NCBI GenBank assembly: GCA_001692895.1
Contig: KV748197.1
Location: forward strand, 1,493,813 to 1,557,812
DNA length: 64,000 bases
DNA from: Cenococcum geophilum 1.58
Taxonomy: Eukaryota > Ascomycota > Dothideomycetes > Gloniales > Gloniaceae
Direction: 5' to 3'
Under the pieces are notes generated by a model. The model was not told the DNA's origin, ran no database searches, and was given only the letters and a program-made list of their open reading frames with translations. The translations under genes and the position numbers were made by a program. Below, one piece after another: positions 36,020 through 45,841 of the stretch (its first letter is position 1; every line of letters starts with the position of its first letter).

Positions 36020-38090
36020 GTGGCATTGCTTGATGATATTGATAGGCTGCGTTCTCAGGGAATTAGTTATTACGTTCATCTACCTCAACTTATCGTATGC
36101 AGCGATCAGTCATCTAGTAAAAGCTCTATCCTCGAAGCTCTGCCCGGCATTCTCTTCCTTGCAAAGGACAATCTTTGCACGCGACTTGTGACCGAAGTCA
36201 TCTTTCGTCGCAATTCGGATGCCAGCACAAGCGTCGCGATTGTCCCAGGTTCCTCGCGCACCGAGGGAGAGAAAGCAAGACTCCCGTGCTTCCGGCGCAC
36301 GTTGCACGCACTTGACGCCTTCCCGGCATTGGTGGGTGGGACAAAGGATTTGATGGGCATGAGCGACAGCTCAAAGGCATTCTCGGCTGACGTGCTGCGG
36401 ACCGAAACCTCGGGCCCTACCCAGCCGCACTTGACAATTGTCGACCTCCCCGGTTTAATTCTTTCGGAGAATAAGCTGCAGAGTGCTGCCGACATCCAGA
36501 TTGTCCAGGGCATGGTCTATGGATACATGATTGAGAGAGGTGTAATATTGGCCGTAGTCTCAGCTAAAAACGACTCTGCCGACCGGATAGTCCTAAAGCT
36601 TGCGAGACAGGTTGATCCTCGAGGTCAGCGAACAGTAGGTGTTATAACAAAACCAGACACCCTCTCGCCAGGGTCGGTCAGAGATAGCTTTCGTAAATCT
36701 GGCTCAGAACATGGATGTTGAGTTCCGACTGGGTTGGTACGTTTTAAAAATCGAAGCTACGAGACCAGAGGTTACTCACTCGAAGCTTGTGATGCTTCCG
36801 AGAAGCAATTCTTCGATCAAGGCATCTGGAAACCCCTCCCAAGAGAAATTGTTGGTATTTAGGCTTTGAGGGAGAGGCTTGGCAAGGTCTTAGTAGACCA
36901 GATAACTTCAGAGCTTCCTGCGCTACTCCAGGACATCGAAGAAAACATTGCTGCTTGTCACGCAACGCTTGCTAGGCTCGACCCAAATAGAGCTGGCCTA
37001 GGCAACAAGCTGTTGTTTCTGCTATAGATTGGTCAAAATCTCCAAAGCAGCTCTTAACGGGATATACGGTCATAACTTTTTCGGCGAACCTACTCCAAGA
37101 GACTGCAAGCCGTTGTGCAAAACCTCAATATCCAGTCCGCCGAGATGATGCGTCTTCGGGGCCACCGTCGTCGTATTTTGAATGAACCTGGTACCACCAT
37201 CAACTTAGTTGGCGATCGAAAGACCATATCAAGAGGAGATTTTATCAACGAGATTCAGGAGCTGCTTAAGATCACTCGAGGTCGAAATTACCCGGAATGT
37301 TCAACCCACTTATTGTTGGAGATCTCTTTTACGAGCAATCCCAGCCGTGGAGAAAATTGGCATCAGAGCATATAAAGACCATATGGCATGCAGCCAGGTC
37401 TTTTGTCATCCTGCTGCTTTCACACCTTCCAGAGGAAAGCACTACTAAAGCATTTCTGCTAACATTCATTGGTTCGCTTTTGGCAGAGGCTTCGAATTTC
37501 GAATTTAAAGCTCAATGAAATATTGAACCCTTACGAAAGAGGGCACCCTATAACCTACAATCAATATTTCACCGAAACCACCCAAAAATGTGAAGCAGAA
37601 ACAACACGAGGAGGTCGCACGCAACCTTCGGGCATATCTCAATCATACTGAAGGAATGAGTAATAACGCTAAGTAAAGAAGGTGCAACTTCCAAATCTGC
37701 TATCTGCTTTGACACACCGGAGTGAAGCGGATATGGATAGATATGCCTGCTCGGAAATATTAGACTGCATGGAGGCATACTACAGGGTAAATAGAACGAT
37801 ATCCTCCCGGGTTTATGCTAATGATGCTTGTAGGCCGCATTGAAATCTGTAGTAGATAATGTCGCAGTCCGGGCAGTTGAGGACTGCTTACTGTCTGGCA
37901 TCAATGAACTTATATCCCCACTCTTCGTCATGCATATGGACAAAAAGCTCGTTTGTCGAACAGCAGGAGAGTTGCAACAAAGCCAGGGCTTCAGCTTAAG
38001 ACCCAGCAGAAATTGAAAATTTTGCAAGCAGGACTAGAGGTTTGCGCAGTGTATATGAAGCGCAAATGTGAGATCGCTTTATATAGTATC
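36020..38090 (+). pseudogene. Dynamin-family GTPase pseudogene
   Basis: Reads as a fungal dynamin-like large GTPase (Mx/Vps1-like group), a membrane-remodelling GTPase family. The GTPase domain (36020-36720) keeps DLPGL (G3) and TKPD (G4), but the P-loop has become SDQSSSKSS where the family has GDQSSGKSS: both glycines are serine, through G-to-A changes. After about 36690 the frame shifts repeatedly: middle-domain pieces fall in different frames (about 36710-36840, 37115-37300, 37297-37470, 37469-37620) with stops between. GED-type sequence lies at 37680-37785 and 37834-38090, around a small intron. No start codon is found: the frame runs back to TAG at about 36000. The gene is dead. Confidence 0.85.
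37788..37833 (+). other. Relict intron in the dynamin pseudogene
   Basis: About 46 bp, GTAAAT donor, CTAATGA branch-like site and TTGTAG acceptor. Removing it joins two GED-coding stretches. Its presence shows that the pseudogene decayed in place and is not a retrocopy. Confidence 0.6.
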
Positions 38091-38282
38091 TGGATTGATA
38101 TGCGACTGACTGGCTGGCTAGGTATCTTAGGAGTCGCAGCTGCTGAGCTGGGATTTGCAAAGCAAAATGAGAATTCCCGAAAAATGGGTACGAGGGTTAA
38201 TTCTGAAACATAAATCATGGAATCTTGATGGGTAAGAACTTACATGCGGAGTTTGGCCGTAATTCCGCGTATAATCGACGAA

Positions 38283-38854
38283 AATATCCCGTGGCAGGTG
38301 CAATGATGACGGTATCACCAGGCTTCACTGCAGCGTCATCCAGCCCACCAAATGGAATGAGATAAGGCGAAATAGCCCCAAGATTGGATATTTGGTACCC
38401 ACACCCTTTCGGCGTAGAAGTAGGATCTCTTCATCCAACTCGAGCACGTTCTCAAGTGGCATTTTCACATACTTAGCGATCGTACCGTTGCGCTAACTGT
38501 CATCAACTTCTAGCTCGCTAACATCATACCGGCATGAAGACTTAAAAGAATCTGAACTTCGGGGTTGTCGCGACCGTGAATGGTTGGGACGCAGATGACA
38601 AGTTGGCCTGGCGCGAGTTTCGTGGCATCTAGGTCGACCTCCTCTACGCGGCCGATGGCGTTAGGATTAGGCGCGAGTGGGAACGTGAGATTGTAGCCTC
38701 GGGAGCCATTGAAGACTTCCCGAGCGAAGGATTCCAAAGGTACGGCGAGGACTCGCACGACTACCGGGCTAGTATCCGCGGTAGGCTGGGGTCCGGTTTC
38801 GAGTGAAACCGGTGTATCAAAGGACTTGAGGGTTAAGGCACGATGGGTGGTCAT
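38283..38854 (-). pseudogene. MDR / alcohol-dehydrogenase-like pseudogene, C-terminal half missing
   Basis: Starts at ATG 38854. The first 110 residues form the GroES-like N-terminal part of a medium-chain dehydrogenase/reductase (quinone oxidoreductase-like), with NAIGRVEEVDLDATKLAPGQ typical of the fold. Such enzymes are NAD(P)H oxidoreductases; the substrate cannot be told. At about 38525 a frameshift ends the open frame (stop at 38510). Homology continues in other frames, with an in-frame TAG where the family has Trp (TGG to TAG), up to an IIAPATGYF-like motif at about 38283. The Rossmann domain is then absent. It is convergent with the dynamin pseudogene. Confidence 0.75.
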
Positions 38855-39277
38855 GTTGGATTAGTTAATGAAGAAAATTTTAAACACTTTCCAGCGATGA
38901 TTTATATACTTTAGCTTATCTCTAGTAAAGTTGCGGGTACTGCTTGAATTCGGCCCCCATTCGATATGCTTGTCGCTATACGGACAGATATGAAAAGTAT
39001 ACGAGACTTCGTAAGCAGTTTACGACTTATCTAAAAGAGCCCTCACCTATCACTATCTACACAGCCTTCTCCGACACGAGTGTTACTGACCGGCATGGAA
39101 TTGATGCATGTGAAAATGCTTTGGTGAGCTCTCAACCAATGATTTTGATGACTTAATGTCTAAAACTCTTACTATATTTTTCAGAATACGAGACCCATGC
39201 TGGCGAGAAAATGGATGACAACTTCCCCTCCGTAACTGATGCAACGCACTCTACTGAAATTAACCTAGCCTTCTTAC
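38855..39277. other. Intergenic sequence, no supported gene
   Basis: Normal base composition. An open stretch at 38944-39156 starts with TTG and matches nothing known. The right end is the 8-bp target duplication (39270-39277) of the hAT-like element. Confidence 0.5.
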
Positions 39278-39656
39278 CAGCGTGGTTTTCAATAAGCGAA
39301 ATTCCAGCCAATAAAATATTGGCAATAATTTAAATAAAATTATTATAATAGAAATATACTTATTCCGAAATAAAGATTATATAAATTATTGGCATATATT
39401 GGCAGTTTTATAATATATTCTTACGTGTAGAAGTATTTGCATGCTATAAAATGTCTTAGCACGCGTTCCCTTACCAAAATTAAATATTAACTACCCCTAA
39501 CTATACCACAACCATATATAATTAAAGCTCTATATCTCTAATATAGCCTCTTTACTCTACTATCTATGTTATCTATAAGCAGCTAGTTTTATAATAGCTT
39601 TATGGTAGCGCAGTAGAAGGGCAGTTAGATTTTTTTGCGACCGTACGCGTCCTACT

Positions 39657-40450
39657 AAAGCTCTGCAAAAGCTCTGCACGAAGCTCTATTTAAAGCTCTA
39701 CTTAGAGCTCTACTCAAAGCTCTGCTTAAAGCCCTATATAGAGCTCTAAAGCTCTACTAACATGCAGCACTAATATACTAAGAAGTTCTATAATCGGCCG
39801 TACGAACGCCCATATGATTAGTCGCCATACGATCGTCTCTACGAACGGCTCTATAAATGTCGCATGATTGCCCGTACGAACCTATACAATTAATTAATCA
39901 AACATCTATATAATTGCCCATACAATCGTCTATACGAACGTCTCTACAAACGTCTCTACAAATGTCTACACGAACGCCTGCACGAACGCCTATACAAAGC
40001 TCCGCCCAAAGCCCTATGTAAAGCCCTTTACAAGGCCTTCAAAAACAAGCCTAAATACAAGGTCTATATAGAGAAGCTCTATCAAAGCTCTACTCAAAGC
40101 TCTAACCAAGCTCTGCTCGAAGCTCTACTCGAAGCTCTACTCGAAGCTCTACTCGAAGCTCTGCTCGAAGCTCTACTCAAAGTTCTGCTCGAAGCTCTAC
40201 TCGAAGCTCTACTCAAAGCTCTACTCAGAGCTCTGCTCGAAGCTCTACTCGAAGCTCTGCTCAAAGCTCTGCACGAGGCTCTACTCAAAGCCCTATCAAA
40301 GCTCCACTTGAAGCTCTGCTCGAAGCTCTGCTCGAAGCTCTGCTCGGGGCTCTATCAAGGCTCTGCACGGAGCTCTACTCAAGCTCTGCTCAAAAGCTCT
40401 ACGCGAGGCTCTACCCGCGGCTCTACACGACACTCCACTCTAAGCTCTAC
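39657..40450. repeat. GCTCTRCTCGAA minisatellite blocks
   Basis: Tandem 12-bp-like units GCTCTACTCGAA / GCTCTGCTCAAA occupy about 39657-39760 and 40068-40450. Between them (39795-39990) lies a second short unit of the type CGAACGTCTCTA. The inverse of both units recurs at 44945-45600. The periodicity of 12 makes one frame read as a repeated Ser-Arg-Ala peptide; this is not evidence of a gene. Confidence 0.85.
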
Positions 40451-40696
40451 TAACACGCAGCACTGATATAATTAATCATCTACTCGAACGGCTCTACAAT
40501 TAATCGATTTATCAATTAATTGCCTATACGAACGCCTATACGAACGTCCATATAAACGCCTGTACGAACGTCCGCACGTCTAGACATCTATACGTCCACA
40601 CGCCTGCACGCCGCACGCGGTTCTGCATAAGGCTCTGCGCGAACCTCCGCACGAAGCTCTGTCTAAAGCTTACCCCCCGCTGCAAAGCAGTCCCCA

Positions 40697-40773
40697 CAGC
40701 GCAGTCCCCCGCCCTACTACGCTTCCCCCTGCGAGGATATAAAGGGAGCGTAGCGGGGCGGGGGGCTGCGCAG
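40697..40773. repeat. Strong GC-rich hairpin within the hAT-like element
   Basis: Arms 40697-40727 and 40744-40773 (CAGCGCAGTCCCCCGCCC... and its near complement) pair over about 30 bp around a 16-base loop. A second perfect hairpin, GGATTTGC-TTC-GCAAATCC, follows at 40789-40807. Confidence 0.8.
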
Positions 40774-41078
40774 TACAATGGAGGGATAGGATTTGCTTCG
40801 CAAATCCCTACCAACTAGTATCTATAGGTTAAAAGTCTTTTTTTACTAGCAGTTAAATAACTTCTCTATATTAAAAAGTAATAAGTCTGCTTTAGAAGCC
40901 ATAATATTTAATAATTTATCCGTATAATGTTAAAGTTAAAATTTTAAAGGGGTGCTAAGAAGATCTGCAAATATTACAAATATCGCCAATACTCGCCAAT
41001 ACTCGCCAATATTGATTAGTAACAATATTGATCAATATTATTGGCAGTATTGATATTGAAAACCACGCTGCTTCTTAC

Positions 41079-42830
41079 ACAATGGCTAATGAACAGCAGA
41101 AGAGTTGAGAGTATAGGTAAACTTATGGAGTGAAAAGGAAAGATGAATGGCTAGAAAATTCGAGCTGTAATATCAATCCATGACAGCTGGGAAGGAAGGC
41201 TACAAACATGTCATTAGATATTATTTAAGAAAATAGGGAGACTACCGATTATATCGCATCCTGGGGACACATAAAAGGCTGAAAGTCTTAATGAGATGAC
41301 CACAGAGGCTGCCAGTCCGCTATAATCTGTTTTTGAAGGTAAACAAATGGGAGGATGTATCGCGGATGTGCGAAGGGAGACTGAAAGATTATCAGTGACG
41401 GTAAGAAGAATAAGAGAAGACGAATACAGAATAAAATGGTAATAGCAGTAAAATGAGGTAATTGCTGGAACTGTTTCGCAATGCAAAACTATAAGCTGAT
41501 GGGGAGAAGTGTATTGTTAGTGATTCTAGCGTGCTACTGGTAAAAATGATTCTCGTAGGGAGACGAAGCCTTGAAATTGAATCTTGGCCTCGCGCAAGAA
41601 GCCAAAGTAGGAATTGTGTCAAGCTGTATTTTAGATAGTGGTTTGGTTAGTTAAGTTTGCTAGCCTGCTATTGCCAGAACTCGTGAGGATCAAATTGATG
41701 AGAATCTGGGCTATTTATGTAGGGGAGGGACCCCTGTGGAGCCCCTGAACTAGGCCCTATTTTGCTTTCGACGGCTGTGGATTATCGGCCTTAAGAAGAA
41801 GCTAATTCCTTAAAAGGTAGCCGGTGCTGGAGGTGCCATCGACAGAGAATGTGGCTTAGCTGAATAGTAAGACAAGTTTCTTGTTTAGTGTTGCCGGTAT
41901 CACCCAGCACCGATTGTAATGCGCAAAATGAAGTAAAGATGGAAATAACTCACCTCCGAGAGTCTAGAAGGGTGACTAATGGCGTCTAGGCACACCTAAT
42001 TAACTAAGGTGTGAATTTTGGTCCTGAAAATTTCACTAAATTCTGCTCGGGTGATGTGATGTGGCTACGCGGGCTCAGCTGGGCGTGGTTAAAGCATGTG
42101 CACTAGCCGGTCCAATACGCCGCGCCGGGATTTTATCTTGGCAGTGAAACATCTACGTTGGAAAATCGAGGAGTACAGGTTCCAGACTCTCTTATTAACT
42201 ATGCGTTGCAGCATCAGCTGCATAATCAAATACCTCTGAGCGCTCTGGGCCGCCCGTTCTCGGCTCCGCAGGAACGAGTCCGCTACAGCATTCAAAGCCA
42301 CTGGCTTCTCCAACAACGTGCTCTTCCCTTCACTTCATACCATTGGGAACCGACCCCATGACGCTTTAAACGTGAGATGACTCTGCTCAAAGTTCATTTC
42401 CGAAGATCTCGTACGCCATTATAGAAACTCAATCACTTCAATTACAGGGCGTTCGCATACTTCCGCAAATTGTTTTATACTTCCACCGCATACCATCGGT
42501 CTTCTTTTACTCCCTGATGCAATATTCACGTAATTCCCGCAATGATATAACAAAAGAGTTTTTCTTTTTCGGAGTTGCCGTCAAGGGCTGCCGTAAAGGT
42601 GGATCTGGCAATGCACGTTCTACTAATTGTAGAAGAAACAAAGTCTTGGATTCTTTTCTGCAGGCATTTAAACTTTTTGAATGCATTAATTTGTCTCTGT
42701 GGCGGTTATTACCTTGAATGGCGGGCTGAAAGTCCGAATACTGAGTTCATGGCTTGCGCTCCGAATCAAGCACGGCACTACGAAGTCTTGGCTTCTGCTC
42801 TTAACCAAAATGTCTTACCACTACTCGAAG
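41079..42830. other. Intergenic region, no supported gene
   Basis: GC-normal, apparently single-copy sequence between the hAT-like element and the triple-repeat gene. Several open stretches (for example 41214-41486, 42089-42316, 42575-42883) have no family resemblance and no splice-consistent extension that I could find. Confidence 0.45.
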
Positions 42831-42837
42831 TATTTAA
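42831..42837 (+). promoter_or_regulatory. Candidate TATA box
   Basis: TATTTAA 136 bp upstream of the ATG at 42973. The pyrimidine- and CAA-rich leader that follows (42850-42972) fits a fungal 5' untranslated region. Confidence 0.4.
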
Positions 42838-42972
42838 GTCGCACTTACTCCTCGTAAGTGTCATACAAGCAACTTCATCTTGACTTCCGCAACAATCAAG
42901 TCAGCATCCAATCGACCAAGAACTGTTCCAATTACATTCAATATATTTTCTCAACTCAAGTCTTTCAACACG

Positions 42973-43764
42973 ATGTCGTCCCAAGAAATTCGCCGGGTTG
43001 TGGTCCAGGTTACCTGGCAAGGCAAAGTCATCACAGATGACAATGTACTGATCAAGGTTTTCAAAGCTATTAAGGAAGATGGAACCATTCAAGTGACCAT
43101 AGATAATTTCGGCCCCGATCCTGCCCCGGGCGTTGTGAAAACCTGTGTCATCAAGTATCGCAACGCTGTCGATGGCCCAATTTTCCGAGTCAGCGGTCAG
43201 GATTTTGTGTGGTTGGATTTCAGACAGCAAAACCCCTGGGACAAGCGTGACCAGCCACAAATTGTGTCGATTACCTACGGCAAAACTTTCATCAATGATC
43301 CAAATGTCATGGAACGATTCTTCAGTGCAATGTCGAACGTTGGTTACGTCGATGTCAACAACGGCACCATGGGTGGCGATCCTCTGCCAGGAGTGCTTAA
43401 AACCTGCACCTTTGATTACCGAATGGTTAATGACGGACCTCTGCTCCGCATCAGCGCCACCGAGGGCGAGCGCATCGATTTCCGAAAGCATATCCTTCGC
43501 ATCACATACCAGAACAAAATTCTCTACAACAAGCCGGAAGCGTACGAACAGTACAATCGCGCCTTAATAGCCTACCAAAAAGACGGAAAAACCCATGCCA
43601 CCATTAGCAATCAGATGCTTGGTGGTGACCCTGCGCCTGGTGTGGTCAAGGATTGCTCCATTGGCCTGGTCTTCTTCGATGCCTTTGGCGTTGTCAACCC
43701 ACAACTCATGAACCTCAAGGAGTATCAAGCGTTTCCGATGTGGGCTGGTAATCCTTCAGCATGA
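42973..43764 (+). CDS. Intact protein of three DUF3395-like repeats
   Basis: 263 residues, no intron. The start is the first ATG in frame (context CACGATGTC); the open frame upstream has no ATG. The protein is three copies of one module, at about residues 8-83, 96-170 and 173-258. Each opens with a V/I-T-W/Y-Q/G-G/N-K strand and carries a central (G)xDPxPGVxK-x-C motif: DPAPGVVKTC at 49-58, DPLPGVLKTC at 136-145, DPAPGVVKDC at 219-228. Copies 1 and 2 go on to a DGPxxR strand and end LDF/IDF. The DPxPGxxK core resembles the C-terminal domain of DnaJ C11 proteins (DUF3395), which also occurs in stand-alone fungal proteins; this is from memory and tentative. No signal peptide or membrane segment, so probably cytosolic. 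Function unknown. It is the only clearly intact gene here. The 196-codon antisense frame at 42901-43491 is its shadow. Confidence 0.85.
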   Translation: MSSQEIRRVVVQVTWQGKVITDDNVLIKVFKAIKEDGTIQVTIDNFGPDPAPGVVKTCVIKYRNAVDGPIFRVSGQDFVWLDFRQQNPWDKRDQPQIVSITYGKTFINDPNVMERFFSAMSNVGYVDVNNGTMGGDPLPGVLKTCTFDYRMVNDGPLLRISATEGERIDFRKHILRITYQNKILYNKPEAYEQYNRALIAYQKDGKTHATISNQMLGGDPAPGVVKDCSIGLVFFDAFGVVNPQLMNLKEYQAFPMWAGNPSA

Positions 43765-44254
43765 AAATTCACCGCCTTCAACATCGTAGGAAAGAGCCGA
43801 ATTACCGCAGAGAATTCTGCGCATGTGAAGTTTGCAGGGAAGGACTTAGAGTGGGTTAGTGATTCGGAATGAGTTTCTACGATGGAAGCTTGGGCTGTTT
43901 TATGAGACAATGGTCCGATTTTCTTAGTAAATATGACTTCACCTCTTGACAGTCACATGCTTCAATCACCGCTTTGGTTCTATGATCATCCCAATGATAT
44001 TCACGCCTCTTGACCAAGCTACCGTTTGCCCCGCTACGCTTCTAATCATACGTTGTTGACAAGTGGAGACTAGATTTCTTTGGCCTGATTCGTGTGGAAA
44101 AGCTAGCACTAGCCGAGTCTTTCCTCGTTCGATACGAATTTTGAAGCTGATATTGATATGATGTTATTGTCAAATCTTAAACGCGGCTGTTGCCCCTAAG
44201 AACTCCATTTCGATTTTCATTAGCATGATGGGCGAAGCGGCCAGCCTGCGGGCT
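43765..44254. other. 3' flank of the triple-repeat gene, no gene seen
   Basis: GC-normal and apparently unique sequence. No further coding region recognised before the right boundary repeat. Confidence 0.5.
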
Positions 44255-44410
44255 ATTCCCAGCAGTGATCTATTTGGATTGGCGCCTATTTGGAGCGGCC
44301 GCCTGGCACCTCTTTGCATTGGCTGCGGATCTGGTGATTTTGCAGCCGGCGTGGCGTGGATTTGAGGCCATGGAGCGCTTGGAGCGCCAGATCTATACCT
44401 AAAGGAGTAA
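44255..44410 (+). repeat. Right island-boundary repeat
   Basis: Inverted, diverged relative of 33285-33420: TGGCGCC, GGAGCG, GTGGATTTGAGGCC, GGAGCGCCAG and TATACCTAA in matching order. AT-rich RIP-type DNA begins within about 300 bp to its right. Confidence 0.55.
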
Positions 44411-44944
44411 TAATTAGGCCTGGAGCAGTAGTAAGTAGACCTAAAGTAGGGAAATAAGTATGTAGTTTATTACCTCAGCGAGCTCAGACGTGAATTTAAT
44501 TGGAGCGGATGTTCCTTCGACCCGTCAATAAGTTAACTAACATCCACCAAAATCACGTCTAAGAGCCTTTGGCGAGATTTGTTAAAACCGTAAGCAAAAT
44601 CCGCAAAACGGATATTGCGGATATCTAATTCATTCATTTACACAACGCGTTATTATTACTAAAAGTTAATATAATAATTTTAAGACTTAGGGCTTCTAAA
44701 CGGTATAAATTTTATAATACAGCTATCGCTTAGTCCTAATATTAATTTCGTCAAAGTTAAAAAACGCGTTATTAAAAGCGTAAGCATATATTATATCTTA
44801 TTAAATAGTCTACTAATCTAGACAAAACTATATATATACATAGATATCTACTATTTAAAGCTATTGTAACACTTAATAGGTGTTATAGTTGGGTCCTTCC
44901 TTAAAAATATCCTCTCTTGGTCCGGAGTGCCTCAACTACTACTA
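44411..44944. other. AT-rich decayed DNA with a small palindrome
   Basis: No gene. ATCCGCAA and TTGCGGAT face each other around 44600-44625. The nearby sequence AATCTCGCCAAAG (on the minus strand, about 44570) is also present at 59153-59165, suggesting a shared short element. Confidence 0.5.
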
Positions 44945-45600
44945 GGGGGCAGAGCCTCGTGCAGAGCCTTAGTAGAGCTTCGTGCGGAGCCTTAGCAGAG
45001 CTTCGTGCGGAGCCTTAGCAGAGCTTCGTGCGGAGCCTTAGCAGAGCTTCGTGCAGAGCTTCGTGCAGGGCCACGTGCAGGCGTGCTGATGTGTAGCTGT
45101 GCAGACGTGCAGACGTTCGTACGGGCGATCAATTGCAGAGACGTTTGTAGAGACGATTGTATGGGCAATTGATCGGTTGATTGTATGGGCGTTTGTACGG
45201 GCGTTTGTACGGGCGTTTGTACAGGCGATTGTAGAACCTTCCTAGTATATTAGTGCCGCGTATTAGTAGAGCTTTAGGGCTCTATATAGGTGAAGAAAAG
45301 AGACTATATACATGAGGTAGGTGGCGAAACGCTAATGACGATGCTAACGATAGAGCTAACAACTATAACTCGTAATTGCCACTGTCGATAACGCCACTTA
45401 GTTAGTATTTGGTAATGGGAATTAATAATAGGGCTTTAAGTAGGGCTTCGAGCAGAGCTTTGAGGAGAGCTTTAAGCAGAGCTTCGAGCAGAGCTTTATG
45501 CGGAGCTTTAAGTAGAGCTTCGTGCGGAGCTTCGTGCGGAGCTTTTGTAGAGCTTTAGTAGAGCTCTGTGCAGAACTCCGTGCAGGTCTCCCCCTAAGCT
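44945..45600. repeat. Second minisatellite block, inverted relative to the hAT-borne one
   Basis: GAGCTTCGTGCGGAGCCTTA units (44945-45075), GGGCGTTTGTAC units (about 45115-45235) and GAGCTTTAAGCAGAGCTTCG units (about 45430-45580). They are reverse complements of the units in 39657-40450. It lies directly left of the copia at 45647. An open frame at 45422-45619 is a repeat artefact. Confidence 0.8.
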
Positions 45601-45646
45601 TTATTCTGCAAAGCTCCACAGCCCTACGCAGAGGGCTGGCGGCGTG

Positions 45647-45841
45647 TGTTGGAATTACAAGGTCATAAGGTCACAGCGGAGGTCTCTTGAGGGTCTAATT
45701 GATGATAGAGATGACGCAGACGATGAATATTGATTGATTCGTGATGCAGTAGATGCGGTTGATGTCTATATAGATTGCATGCGGACTTCGTCCTCGCAAT
45801 GTGTCCAGAGCTTAGTCAGCACCTCTCGCTTAATTCTGACA
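45647..45841 (-). repeat. Left LTR of the second copia
   Basis: 195 bp, TGTTGGAATT...AATTCTGACA. It is nearly identical to its partner, with only about a dozen transition differences, so the insertion is fairly recent. Confidence 0.9.

Larger units (their letters stand above)
39278..41070. mobile_element. hAT-like non-autonomous element carrying minisatellite
   Basis: Perfect 16-bp terminal inverted repeats, CAGCGTGGTTTTCAAT, are followed at both ends by CCAATA-type subterminal motifs. They are flanked by an exact 8-bp duplication CTTCTTAC (39270-39277 and 41071-41078). An 8-bp duplication with a CAG-start TIR is the hallmark of hAT elements. The 1793-bp body encodes no transposase. It holds AT-rich shoulders, 12-bp-type minisatellite blocks and a strong GC hairpin. 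Open stretches at 40094-40288 and 40536-40814 are repeat artefacts. Confidence 0.85.

Noticed and set aside
38944..39156. 70-codon plus-strand ORF
   Set aside because: It opens with TTG, shows no family resemblance and has no splice-supported extension.
40094..40288. Serine-arginine-rich 64-residue protein
   Set aside because: The repeated peptide is the 12-bp minisatellite read in frame. It has no start context or neighbours to support a gene.
42901..43491. 196-codon antisense ORF
   Set aside because: It is a mirror of the strongly coding triple-repeat gene on the plus strand, a common codon-bias shadow.
45422..45619. 65-codon lysine/leucine repeat ORF
   Set aside because: It is the inverted minisatellite read in frame.
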